Origin: JAZGDL01 sp036477795
GTDB taxonomy: Bacteria > Planctomycetota > Phycisphaerae > UBA1845
Direction of reading: 5' to 3'
DNA: 17,571 nucleotides
NCBI GenBank assembly: GCA_036477795.1
Contig: JAZGDL010000182.1
Coordinates: 1-17,571 of the forward strand
The position numbers were made by a program, and so were the translations under genes. The notes below the pieces were generated by a model. That model had not been told where the DNA came from, made no database searches, and saw nothing but the letters and a program-made list of their open reading frames with translations. This document shows, piece by piece, positions 1-6,287 of this stretch; within the stretch, counting starts at the first letter, position 1, and the number at the start of each line of letters is the position of its first letter.

Positions 1-93
1 CAACCGAAGCTGAAATGTTACCTGGGGACTTATAGCTGTTGTAGCTGACGGCGTAGAACCGCGGTTTCATGTTACGGGTAAAAAAAGACCGTT

Positions 94-120
94 GGGGTCA
101 GAGCGCATTTAGTCATTAGT
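94..120 (+). repeat. left inverted end of RAYT-type element
   Basis: The sequence begins GGGGTCAGAGCGCATTTAGT and ends in CATTAGT. It is the reverse complement of the ends at 457-482 and 616-643, apart from a two-base GC present here and at 616-643 but absent at 457-482. Together they behave as terminal inverted repeats around a transposase remnant, as expected for REP-associated tyrosine transposases (RAYT) and their non-autonomous derivatives. Confidence 0.75.
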
Positions 121-459
121 GAGTCTCTTTTCCAGTCGTTGCACCGTCCGGCGGAGGGCGGGGTCGGCGGATTCGGCGGATTCGATCCTGCGGATGGCCG
201 TCACGACCCCACCGTGCGAGGCGTAGCCCAAAGCCTTGGCCACCTCGGTCGCGCGATAGCCGTACCTTCGCCGTGCCAGAAACGCCGCCACGGCGCGCGA
301 GGCATCGTCGCTCCGCCGCCCGGTTGACCAACACGAGGGAGCCGTTCCGAACGATTCGGCCACCGCCTGGACGATCCGCTCAAGCATCACGTGGTACAGG
401 GCACCCGGAAACTCGATTCGAACTCCATCATACCAGGCTCCGGCTCCGGAGTCAACCAC
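109..459 (-). pseudogene. RAYT (IS200-like, Y1) transposase remnant, internally deleted
   Basis: The frame reads RIEFPGALYHVM near its N-terminus, the canonical opening of REP-associated tyrosine transposases. It then jumps to a C-terminal helix-turn-helix region (residues about 27-116, with TEVAKALGYASHGGVVTAI) like the DnaA-C-type DNA-binding tail found on many RAYTs. The whole catalytic HUH/tyrosine domain in between is missing, so the normal length of roughly 200-300 residues has fallen to 116. The start is also damaged: compared with the second N-terminal fragment at 517-579, about 15 bases holding the true MARPL start are lost, and the frame instead opens in the inverted-repeat flank. 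The remnant fills the space between the inverted ends. Seen directly: the motifs and the deletion. Inferred: no transposase activity; it could still bind element ends. Confidence 0.7.
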
Positions 460-482
460 TAATGACTAAATGCTCTGACCCC
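457..482 (+). repeat. right inverted end of RAYT-type element
   Basis: CACTAATGACTAAATGCTCT followed by GACCCC is the reverse complement of 94-120 minus two bases. It closes the first RAYT remnant. It is followed at 482-516 by a duplicated CTCTGACCCCAGAGATGCTC segment. Confidence 0.75.
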
Positions 483-516
483 AGAGATGCTCTGCGCTCT
501 GACCCCAGAGATGCTC

Positions 517-579
517 GTTCCCCCGAGACATCACGTGGTACAGGGCACCCGGAAACTCGATTCGCAGTGGCCTGGCCAT
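517..579 (-). pseudogene. second RAYT transposase fragment (N-terminus only)
   Basis: Reading leftwards from the ATG at 577-579 gives MARPLRIEFPGALYHVMSRG, the textbook N-terminus of RAYT transposases, followed by N and E. After that the frame runs straight into CATCTCTGGGGTCAGAG end repeats and the rest of the gene is absent. The 5' flank (580-643) is nearly identical to the flank of the first copy (about 423-482). So the left part of the element exists twice in tandem, and this copy keeps the undamaged start codon. Confidence 0.7.
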
Positions 580-615
580 AGCTCCACCATACCAGGCTCC
601 GGCTCCGCAGTCAAC

Positions 616-643
616 CACTAATGACTAAATGCGCTCTGACCCC
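616..643 (+). repeat. third inverted end of RAYT-type element
   Basis: The sequence runs CACTAATGACTAAATGCGCT then CTGACCCC, an exact reverse complement of the left end including its GC dinucleotide. It flanks the second RAYT fragment and joins directly to a 15-bp tandem ladder. Confidence 0.7.
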
Positions 644-706
644 AGATACACTGACCCCAGATACACTGACCCCAGATACAATGACCCCAGATACAACCCC
701 AGATAT
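636..706 (+). repeat. 15-bp tandem repeat grown from element end
   Basis: The unit CTGACCCCAGATACA is repeated at 636-650, 651-665, 666-680 and 681-695 (with one change), then decays in 696-706. The unit contains the TGACCCC core of the element end, so the ladder looks like repeated duplication of the tip. Being a multiple of three, it is read as SDPRYT-like repeats by the frame at 629-997. Confidence 0.8.
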
Positions 707-997
707 AACCCTCCCGACGGCGACGGATTGGCCGCCCTGGCTTTTCCGGACAGTATCGCCGGTGACGATATTCTCCTTGCCACGATCACTCTGTCTGCCG
801 ATGCCCTGGGCGAGACCGACCTCCTGCTGAGCACAACGGCCGGGGACCTGACCGAAGGATTTCCGCTCGATCCAACGGGTTTCGCCGGCATCACGTTTGA
901 GCCCGGCCATGTCACCGTGATACCCGCTCCCGGTACCGTCTTACTGGGCATGATCGGCCTGGGCGTTGCCGGGTGGGCAAAGCGGAGGCATCGCTGA
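705..997 (+). pseudogene. 3' fragment of a PEP-CTERM sorting-domain protein gene
   Basis: The last about 95 residues of a secreted protein remain. They end in IPAPGTVLLGMIGLGVAGWA followed by KRRHR: a PAP-type variant of the PEP-CTERM motif, a hydrophobic helix and a basic tail. PEP-CTERM proteins are exported, anchored and processed by an exosortase. The preceding stretch (LATITLSADALG, LLLSTTAGDL) resembles the end of a beta-sandwich surface domain. No signal peptide or 5' part is present, because the RAYT ends and their 15-bp ladder abut the fragment at about 700. An ATG at 629, inside the element end, keeps the frame open through the ladder, so a 122-residue protein without signal peptide could be made, but it would not be exported. 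A short hairpin follows the TGA stop. Confidence 0.7.
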
Positions 998-1033
998 CCG
1001 CGGCAACCCCGTTCTTCGCGGTGTTAATGCCCG

Positions 1034-1048
1034 CCCGCCAATGGCGGG
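1034..1048 (+). terminator. short GC-rich hairpin after PEP-CTERM fragment
   Basis: CCCGCC and GGCGGG pair around AAT, about 37 bases after the stop at 997. There is no clear U-tract, so its role as terminator is weakly supported. Confidence 0.3.
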
Positions 1049-1095
1049 TTCGCGTCGCTGTTGTTCGAGGATCACCCGTACTTGGCTGGCACCTC

Positions 1096-1152
1096 CCTGT
1101 AGGACAGGCTTTCTAGCCGGTCAATGACAGGCTGGAAAGCCTGTCCCACAGG
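1096..1152. repeat. 23-bp imperfect inverted repeat (dispersed-repeat type)
   Basis: CCTGTAGGACAGGCTTTCTA with GCC pairs with GGCTGGAAAGCCTGTCCCAC with AGG across an 11-base loop, with two mismatches. From memory, similar GGACAGGCTTTCCAGCC palindromes are scattered between planctomycete genes; this was not checked here. Confidence 0.7.
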
Positions 1153-1350
1153 TTCTGTCACAACCGCACCGAAGGATTCCCGCTTGTGCCCCAAATGTGC
1201 AGCCGCGACCTTCGCGACCAATAAGGTGCCCCGATGCCCCGATGCGGCCACACGGTCTCCACCTCCATGCGGTGGGGCAAACGCTGAGTCTTCCCCTACG
1301 TAATCGGAGTTGCAGTGTACTCACCGAGTCCTGGTTCGCGGTGATCCGTT

Positions 1351-1475
1351 TGTCCCGCGGCCGGGACATTGCTACCTACTCTGCAGCCGGTGAGCGTTTC
1401 CTGCGGGAAAGGAAACGCCAAGCCGGACGCATATCGGGCGGTGAACCGAGTTACCGGCAACACCGATAACGGACC
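1351..1475 (+). promoter_or_regulatory. candidate structured 5' leader of the GH130 gene
   Basis: Three adjacent foldable segments lie 105-230 bases before the GH130 start. First is TGTCCCG/CGGGACA (1351-1368). Second is GCGTTTCC/GGAAACGC (1394-1418) enclosed by CCGG/CCGG (1387-1390, 1423-1426). Third is GTTACCGG with CCGATAAC (one mismatch). The pieces ACGCCAAGCC and AACCGAGTTACCG recall conserved parts of the class I cyclic-di-GMP riboswitch, but the 5' GCAAACC element and a GNRA-capped P1b are not seen. I do not assign a class. Confidence 0.3.
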
Positions 1476-1581
1476 TACGCAGAGTCTACCGTTTCATCAG
1501 TAACAACCCTTAAGTATCTAGCCGAAGAACAGTGTGGGATAGCGCGGTTGCATTCCTACCGTCTAGAGAAGGAGCTAAACA

Positions 1582-2562
1582 ATGTCCGTCATGGTTGAAG
1601 AGCATGCCACGCGGAGGAGAGCGAGGCCTGTCGGAAGAGACGTCATCCACAGGTGGGAGGGGAATCCCATTGTCTCACTGGAGGACATACCTTTCGGCTG
1701 CAATACGGTCTTCAACGCAGCGGCGGTCAAGTTTCAGGGTGAGTACCTGCTTCTAATCCGCATCGAGGATAGACGAGGACGCTCCATCTTCGCCCTGGCA
1801 CGAAGTGAGGACGGCTACCGATTCGTGGTGGACCCTGAGCCTGTTATGACACCCTGCGACGAAGAACCGTTTGCGACCTACGAAGCATGCGGCGTTGAAG
1901 ACCCGCGAATCACGTGCCTGGACGGCACCTATTACGTCATGTACACGGCATACAGCCACTATGGTCCGCGACTGGCCCTGGCCAAGACGGATGACTTCAA
2001 GCAGTTCCAGCGAATCGCTCTGATATCGGAACCGGTGAACAAGGACGGTGCGTTGTTTCCCAAGAAGATCAAGGACCGTTATGCGCGGTTCGATCGGCCG
2101 AGTGTCGGCGGGAGCGGCAACATCTGGATTTCCTACTCCGAGGATTTGATCAACTGGGGCGGATCCGAGGTGGTGATGACCACCCGCCCGGACCATTGGG
2201 ACTGTTCCCGGATCGGGGCCTCCGCTCCACCCATCGAAACGGAGAAAGGGTGGCTGGAGATCTATCACGGCGTGAAGGAAGCCGCCGCAGGGCCCATATA
2301 CCGCCTGGGCGTGGTGATGCTCGATCTTGAGAACCCCGCGCGAGTCTTGGGGCGTGCGGCCATCCCCATTCTCACCCCGCGGGAGTACTATGAACGGGTG
2401 GGAGATATCGGGAACGTGGTCTTTTCCTGCGGAGCGGTTGTCGATGAGCAGACCTGCGAGGTCAAGGTGTACTACGGGGCCGCCGACACCTGCATCTGTG
2501 TCGGAACGGCGAAGCTCGACGCCCTGATCGAACGGTGTTTCGACGAGGAGGACTCCGCATGA
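1582..2562 (+). CDS. GH130 family beta-mannoside phosphorylase / hydrolase
   Basis: This 326-residue protein has the five-bladed propeller signature of glycoside hydrolase family 130. These cytoplasmic enzymes mostly phosphorolyse beta-1,4- or beta-1,2-linked mannosides, releasing mannose 1-phosphate. Visible motifs are GVEDPRIT (residues 104-111, Asp107 being the expected proton donor), KDGALFPKKI (154-163), RFDRPS (169-174), WISYSEDLINW (182-192), GASAPPIET (212-220), YHGV (228-231) and DIGNVVFSCGAVV near the end. The LHRP block of many phosphorylases reads FDRP here, so it may belong to a subgroup with altered phosphate binding. The start has a good site (AAGGAG, 8 bases upstream). The stop overlaps the start of the next gene as ATGA, suggesting coupled translation. 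The exact mannoside substrate cannot be read from sequence. Confidence 0.9.
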   Translation: MSVMVEEHATRRRARPVGRDVIHRWEGNPIVSLEDIPFGCNTVFNAAAVKFQGEYLLLIRIEDRRGRSIFALARSEDGYRFVVDPEPVMTPCDEEPFATYEACGVEDPRITCLDGTYYVMYTAYSHYGPRLALAKTDDFKQFQRIALISEPVNKDGALFPKKIKDRYARFDRPSVGGSGNIWISYSEDLINWGGSEVVMTTRPDHWDCSRIGASAPPIETEKGWLEIYHGVKEAAAGPIYRLGVVMLDLENPARVLGRAAIPILTPREYYERVGDIGNVVFSCGAVVDEQTCEVKVYYGAADTCICVGTAKLDALIERCFDEEDSA

Positions 2563-2897
2563 GCGGATTGGGGAATCAATTGGAGTGCCGATCAGAGGTG
2601 AGGAGGCCGACGCCCGCTGACCGCCTGCTGTGGACGCGCGACACGGCCGCCCGCGTGTATACCGGCTGGACGAATGACCTCGCGGCCTCCAGCATTGCTT
2701 TCGTGACGCCCCGGCGAGATCAGCCTACCCTCGGTGAAGCCATTGAATTGAGATTAGGCTACCAAGGTCGCACGCCACAGCATCGGCGGGTTCGGGTGGT
2801 GCGGATAGCACCGTACGATCGATTCTTTTCCATCGTGGGGTGCAGGCGGGAGCCGGCGGTGGAGATTGGGGATTGCGGATTGACGATTGACGATTGA
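2559..2897 (+). CDS. small PilZ-like protein, C-terminus supplied by a repeat
   Basis: A 112-residue protein whose ATG overlaps the GH130 stop (ATGA). The middle (SSIAFVTPRRDQPTLGEAIE, then RVRVVRIAPYDRFFSIVGCR) has the beta-strand pattern of a PilZ-type barrel. The RxxxR and D/NxSxxG ligand motifs of cyclic-di-GMP-binding PilZ domains are not clear, so it may be a degenerate or non-binding member. The last residues, EIGDCGLTIDD, are encoded by the heptamer repeat array that begins at 2864, and the TGA stop also comes from that array; the native C-terminus and stop have probably been replaced. The family call is tentative. Co-expression with GH130 is likely from the overlap. Confidence 0.5.
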   Translation: MSGLGNQLECRSEVRRPTPADRLLWTRDTAARVYTGWTNDLAASSIAFVTPRRDQPTLGEAIELRLGYQGRTPQHRRVRVVRIAPYDRFFSIVGCRREPAVEIGDCGLTIDD

Positions 2898-3011
2898 CGA
2901 TTGTCCTTCGTCCCTTCGTGCCTTCGTGCCTTCGTGCCTTCGTGCCTTCGTGCCTTCGTGCCTTCGTGCCTTCGTGCCTTCGTGCCTCTCGTATTGACGA
3001 TTGACGATTGG
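2864..3011. repeat. composite repeat locus 1 (heptamer R1, octamer R2, R1)
   Basis: R1 heptamers (GATTGGG, GATTGCG, GATTGAC) fill 2864-2903. Nine exact copies of CCTTCGTG (2913-2984) follow a first CCTTCGTC variant. A second short R1 run (ATTGACGATTGACGATTGG) closes at 2993-3011. It lies between the stops of convergent genes, and supplies the stop of the plus-strand one. Confidence 0.9.
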
Positions 3012-3041
3012 AGCCGGGGCCGTCGCTTGACCGGGTTGGCA

Positions 3042-3512
3042 TTACTTCTTCCCAGCGGCCCGCTGCTGCTTGAAGAACAATTGCAGCAACTCCCCGCATT
3101 CCTGGGCCATCACCCCGCCCTCAACCTCGACCCGATGGTTCAGACGCCCACTCGCCGTAATGTCATAGACCGATCCGCACCCGCCGCCCTTGGGGTCCAC
3201 CGCGCCGTAAACCAATCGCGGGACGCGGGCGTGAATGATCGCTCCCGCACACATCACACAGGGTTCCAGCGTCGCATAAAGCGTGCAATCCAGCAGCCGC
3301 CACTGTTTTAGAAAGGCCGCCGCCGCGCTCAGCGCCAACATCTCCGCATGGGCTGTCGGATCCGCCAACAGTTCCCGCTGATTGTGGCCCCGCCCGATGA
3401 TCCGCCCGCCGTGCACCACAACCGCCCCCACCGGCACGTCACCCTCGTCCAGCGCAGCCGCCGCCTCCTTCAACGCCTCACCCATAAACCGCACGTGGTC
3501 TTCGACAGTCAT
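3042..3512 (-). CDS. tadA: tRNA-specific adenosine deaminase TadA
   Basis: A 156-residue zinc deaminase that converts A34 of tRNA-Arg(ACG) to inosine, allowing wobble decoding in the cytoplasm. The cytidine-deaminase-fold zinc site is complete: HAE at residues 55-57 (His ligand and catalytic Glu) and PCVMC at 84-88 (two Cys ligands). The N-terminal MGEALKEAAAALDEGDVPVGAVVV region and the length are normal for the family. Its ATG overlaps the stop of the upstream cysteine desulfurase gene by four bases (ATGA), so translation is probably coupled, and it is the last gene of the acpS-nifS-tadA cluster. It ends only 30 bases from repeat locus 1, which may separate it from the convergent GH130-PilZ pair. 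Confidence 0.95.
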   Translation of the reverse strand: MTVEDHVRFMGEALKEAAAALDEGDVPVGAVVVHGGRIIGRGHNQRELLADPTAHAEMLALSAAAAFLKQWRLLDCTLYATLEPCVMCAGAIIHARVPRLVYGAVDPKGGGCGSVYDITASGRLNHRVEVEGGVMAQECGELLQLFFKQQRAAGKK

Positions 3513-4660
3513 CCCCGGCTCAGAACAGTCAATCGCGTTAACAGCTCCGGCATCATCCCCACCACCCTGTCAACTTCTTCTTGGGTATTGAACAGCGACA
3601 GACTGAATCGAATCGCTCCGTGAGCGATGCGCTCGTCGATCTTCATGGCCTTGAGCACATGCGACGGCTCCAGCGAGCCGCTGCTGCAGGCCGCGCCGCT
3701 GGACGCGCAGACACCGTTCTCACTCAACAGGATCAGAATGGCCTCCGCCTCGAGACCTTCGAACCCGATGTTGGTCGTGTTACATATGCGCTGCGCCTCA
3801 CCGCCGTTGACGTGAGCGAACGGCACCGAGGCGCAAATCCCCGCCTCCAGCCGATCGCGCAGGCTTCGCACGCGGTCGTTCTCACCAGCCTCCTGCCTCG
3901 CCGCCAGCTCCGCCGCCGCACCCATGCCCACGATCCCCGGTACGTTCTCTGTTCCGCCTCGGGTGTCGCGTTCCTGGCTCCCACCCAGAATCAAGGGCTG
4001 CACCCGTGTCCGCCGGCGAATATACAAAGCCCCAACCCCCTTAGGCCCGTGAAACTTATGAGCGGATATGCTCAAGAGATGCACCGGCATCTTACTTATA
4101 TCAATTGGCACTTTGCCGGCTGCCTGCACCGCATCGACATGCAGAGCCACCCCATGGCACTGGCACATGTCGGCGATCCGTTCCACGTGAAACAACACCC
4201 CCGTCGCGTTGTTGGCCTGCCTCACCGTGACCAGCGCCGTGTCCTCTCGCAAACGCGCCTCCAACTCATCCACGTCGAGCCGTCCCTGCTGATCGACGCC
4301 CAGTTCGTCGACTTCGTATCCTTCGTCGCCCAACAGGTCGCACACCTTGCGCGCGGCGCTGTGTTCCACCGCCGAGGTGATGACGTGTCGCTTTTGCGGC
4401 TGCGTTTTCAGGACACCGCGAACAGCCAGGTTAATGCACTCGGTGCCCCCGCTGGTGAACACTATTTCCCTGGGCCGGGCCCCGATCAGCCCCGCCACTT
4501 TCTCCCGGGCAAGCTCCACCTCATGCCGCATCCGCTGCCCGAACATATGCACGCTCGAAGGATTGCCGTACTCCTGGCGCAAAAAAGGCAGCATGGCCTC
4601 GACCACCTCGGGCCGCGGCCGCGTCGTGGCATTGTTGTCGAAGTAGATCAGCTCACCCAT
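3509..4660 (-). CDS. nifS: cysteine desulfurase, NifS/IscS family
   Basis: A 383-residue PLP enzyme that takes sulfur from L-cysteine and passes it as persulfide to Fe-S cluster or thio-cofactor assembly. Family landmarks are intact: YFDNNATT at the N-terminus, SGGTECIN (70-77), EHSA with the cofactor-stacking His100, SAHKFHGPKG with the Schiff-base Lys202, RGGTENV (234-240), and the active-site loop GAACSSGSLEPSHVL with Cys325. The short CSSGS loop with direct continuation matches group I enzymes. No scaffold (IscU/NifU) gene is adjacent; the neighbours are acpS upstream (30-base gap) and tadA downstream (4-base overlap). Because the product may also serve tRNA thiolation, pairing with tadA is sensible but not proof. 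No strong ribosome site precedes the chosen ATG. Confidence 0.95.
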   Translation of the reverse strand: MGELIYFDNNATTRPRPEVVEAMLPFLRQEYGNPSSVHMFGQRMRHEVELAREKVAGLIGARPREIVFTSGGTECINLAVRGVLKTQPQKRHVITSAVEHSAARKVCDLLGDEGYEVDELGVDQQGRLDVDELEARLREDTALVTVRQANNATGVLFHVERIADMCQCHGVALHVDAVQAAGKVPIDISKMPVHLLSISAHKFHGPKGVGALYIRRRTRVQPLILGGSQERDTRGGTENVPGIVGMGAAAELAARQEAGENDRVRSLRDRLEAGICASVPFAHVNGGEAQRICNTTNIGFEGLEAEAILILLSENGVCASSGAACSSGSLEPSHVLKAMKIDERIAHGAIRFSLSLFNTQEEVDRVVGMMPELLTRLTVLSRG

Positions 4661-4690
4661 GACGCATGATTGTAGCAGCCGGCCGGCGTG

Positions 4691-5077
4691 TCATTCCACC
4701 GCCGTTCCGATGGCGCTGGCCGAGGCATACTCGGCGGTATGTGTAATCGAAAGCAGCACCCGTCCGATCCCCCGGTCGGCGGCGATGCGGGCACACTCTC
4801 CCACCAGCCGCACCTGCGGCTGGCCCAGGGCGTCGTTGGTGATCTGGATATCGTTCCAGGCGATCGCGCCCCGCCAGCCGGTGCCGAGCATCTTGAGCAC
4901 CGCCTCCTTGGCCGCGAAACGGCCGGTGATATGCGGCACCGGATCGACGAATCGCGAGGCCCGCTCACGTTCCGCCGGCGTCAGAATGCGCTGCATGAAT
5001 CGTTCCCGGTGCCGCTCGAGAATCGACGCAATCCGCGAGCACTCGACCAAGTCGATGCCATGGGCCACCACGTTCAT
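4691..5077 (-). CDS. acpS: holo-[acyl carrier protein] synthase AcpS
   Basis: A 128-residue enzyme that transfers 4'-phosphopantetheine from coenzyme A to the serine of apo acyl carrier protein, needed for fatty acid synthesis. The two family signatures are present: GIDLVE (residues 7-12, Asp9) and RFAAKEAVLKMLGTG (53-67, Glu58), whose acidic residues bind Mg. SITHT near the end is also typical. The length is normal. It is the first protein gene after tRNA-Ser on the same strand, about 58 bases downstream of the tRNA, and 30 bases before nifS, so the four genes may share a transcript. Confidence 0.95.
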   Translation of the reverse strand: MNVVAHGIDLVECSRIASILERHRERFMQRILTPAERERASRFVDPVPHITGRFAAKEAVLKMLGTGWRGAIAWNDIQITNDALGQPQVRLVGECARIAADRGIGRVLLSITHTAEYASASAIGTAVE

Positions 5078-5135
5078 GCCCGCAAGGGTAATGCCGGCGT
5101 CTCCACACTACAAACGCGATGCTGCCGGGGAAAAA

Positions 5136-5223
5136 CCGGAGGAGGAGGGATTCGAACCCCCGAGACGGTTGCCCGCCTAACGGTTTTCAAGACCGTCGCT
5201 TTCAGCCACTCAGCCACTCCTCC
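5136..5223 (-). tRNA. tRNA-Ser (anticodon TGA)
   Basis: The minus strand folds into a class II tRNA. The 7-bp acceptor is GGAGGAG/CTCCTCC, the discriminator base is G, and there is a D arm with GAGTGGCTGAAAG. The anticodon stem ACGGT/ACCGT has loop CTTGAAA, giving anticodon TGA (complement of 5187-5189). A long variable arm is present, and the T arm reads GGGGGTTCGAATCCCTC. CCA is not encoded. It marks the left edge of the AT-richer island, although the island lies on its 5' side rather than the usual 3' att side. Confidence 0.95.
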
Positions 5224-5304
5224 GTAGCATTTTTTTCTCAAACCCCTCACTTCCGGTAGCCTGCTTGTGGCTCTGATTCTAGTCTTTTGTTAGTAGTCTT
5301 CATT

Positions 5305-5812
5305 ATGGCAAGACCACGCAAATCTGTACGAGTTATTGAGCAGCCAGACGGCTTCATCGTCCAGGCCTCCAAGAAGAAAGAGGGGCGAGGAATCCACGGG
5401 CTATCGTACAATAAGGCTAACCGTTCCTAGTATACCATCGACGAGCAGACGGGCAACCGGCGGCGATGGGTTAAGAGCGAAGCCAAGACAGGAGCACGTA
5501 ACAAGTCGGCAAAGGGCCAGCATGAATAGTCGGATACGATTCTTGAGCAATTGCGGGATATGATGCTTGACGCTGAGATCAAGAACGGATGGACGTTTAA
5601 GCATCTCCGAAACGTCGGTGGAACCTTGGGGCTTAGGGGCAAATTGACGCGGTTTGAAGCTGACGCATTTGTGGGGCATGAGATAAACGGCATGAGTCGG
5701 TTTTATTTAGGTGACGTGGATGAGACGTAACCTTATACCGCTTGTCAATCTGATCGGTCGCGAATACTGTGACGGCGAGCAAGTGAATCCGCCGAAGACA
5801 GCCAAGAAATGA
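5305..5812 (+). pseudogene. tyrosine recombinase (integrase) pseudogene with two amber codons and a frameshift
   Basis: From ATG at 5305 one frame runs to TAA at 5728 with in-frame TAG codons at 5428 and 5527. Its C-terminal part reads WTFKHLRNVGGTLGL and AFVGHEINGMSRFYLGDVDE, the HxxR, GH and nucleophile-Tyr blocks of a tyrosine recombinase. One extra A near 5729 breaks the frame; skipping it restores YLIPLVNLIGREYCDGEQVN up to TGA at 5810, the normal C-terminus. The first part (MARPRKSVRVIEQPDGFIVQ) resembles the start of such proteins. At about 168 codons against the usual 350-450, most of the core including the first catalytic Arg is missing. It was probably the integrase of the decayed island; three independent lesions argue against function. 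Confidence 0.75.
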
Positions 5813-5898
5813 TAGACCACCTATCGAGAATCCTACTCGAAACGATCGGCGGCGTGGGATACGTGGTGAACGTCGATGCCAATCCGGTCGAACCCTGA
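5809..5898 (+). CDS. very small ORF coupled to the integrase remnant
   Basis: A 29-residue frame, MIDHLSRILLETIGGVGYVV then NVDANPVEP, begins in an ATGA overlap with the restored integrase stop. The overlap suggests it was translationally coupled to the integrase before decay. No known family; it may be a relic. Confidence 0.35.
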   Translation: MIDHLSRILLETIGGVGYVVNVDANPVEP

Positions 5899-5917
5899 TA
5901 TTGGAGTAACGAAAGTC

Positions 5918-6166
5918 ATGGCCAAGCAATCATCGAAGGAACGCTGGCGGAAAGAGCGAGGAGACTTTGCCGTCCCTTGCATCGTCTCGTTGCGGTGGCT
6001 TGAGTTGTCAGGCAGCGCCGATTACCGCGTTGGTGGTGATGAGGTTATTAATGTGGACGTGATGACCATAGCTGAAGATGACAAGCCCCGGAAATTGTGT
6101 GGGCTCATGGTTACTCGTGCGGATCTTGTAGGCGTACTCCAGCTTATCGAGCCTCCGTCAGCGTGA
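5918..6166 (+). CDS. hypothetical small protein of the island
   Basis: An 82-residue soluble protein I do not recognise. The ATG at 5918 is chosen over an upstream ATG at 5876 because GGAG lies about 11 bases before it and the extra 14 residues overlap the coupled small ORF. It starts basic (MAKQSSKERWRKERGDF), then has alternating hydrophobic segments (VPCIVSLRWLEL, VINVDVMTIAEDD, LCGLMVTRADLVGVLQLIE) suggesting a small alpha/beta fold. After its TGA the same frame stays open for 32 codons to TAG at 6263, ending VELAVEVGIDLEDR. The lower GC content matches the surrounding island, not the chromosome. Confidence 0.5.
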   Translation: MAKQSSKERWRKERGDFAVPCIVSLRWLELSGSADYRVGGDEVINVDVMTIAEDDKPRKLCGLMVTRADLVGVLQLIEPPSA

Positions 6167-6287
6167 GTCGCCGGAGGATTCATCGTCCGCTACGACCCTG
6201 TGAGTTTCTACGATGCTTGCGTGGAACTTGCGGTAGAGGTAGGTATCGATTTAGAGGATCGGTAGGAATGAAAAAGAGGCGGGTTGC

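Larger units (their letters stand above)
998..1581. other. 584-bp intergenic region with several hairpins, no credible gene
   Basis: No frame here has family motifs or a ribosome site. It holds a 6-bp hairpin (1034-1048), a 23-bp imperfect inverted repeat (1096-1152), a 7-bp hairpin at 1351-1368 (TGTCCCG/CGGGACA) and an 8-bp hairpin nested in CCGG pairs at 1387-1426. The last two lie in the probable leader of the downstream GH130 gene. Confidence 0.6.

Noticed and set aside
1..70. Minus-strand frame from ATG 70 running off the left edge (MKPRFYAVSYNSYKSPGNIS)
   Set aside because: Only 23 codons are visible, no ribosome site and no recognisable motif; cannot be supported as a gene.
1121..1469. 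Two overlapping ORFs of 82 and 90 residues in the 1.0-1.58 kb gap
   Set aside because: No ribosome sites or motifs; they cross inverted repeats and have skewed composition.
2864..3011. CRISPR-like array
   Set aside because: Units are 7 or 8 bp in direct tandem with no spacers; no cas gene in the window.
3581..4669. 362-residue ORF antisense to the cysteine desulfurase
   Set aside because: Shadow frame of a GC-rich, strongly conserved gene on the opposite strand; His/Arg/Pro-rich with no motifs.
5136..5223. Classic integration of the island at the 3' end of tRNA-Ser
   Set aside because: The island lies on the 5' side of the tRNA and no repeated tRNA 3' end was seen further right.
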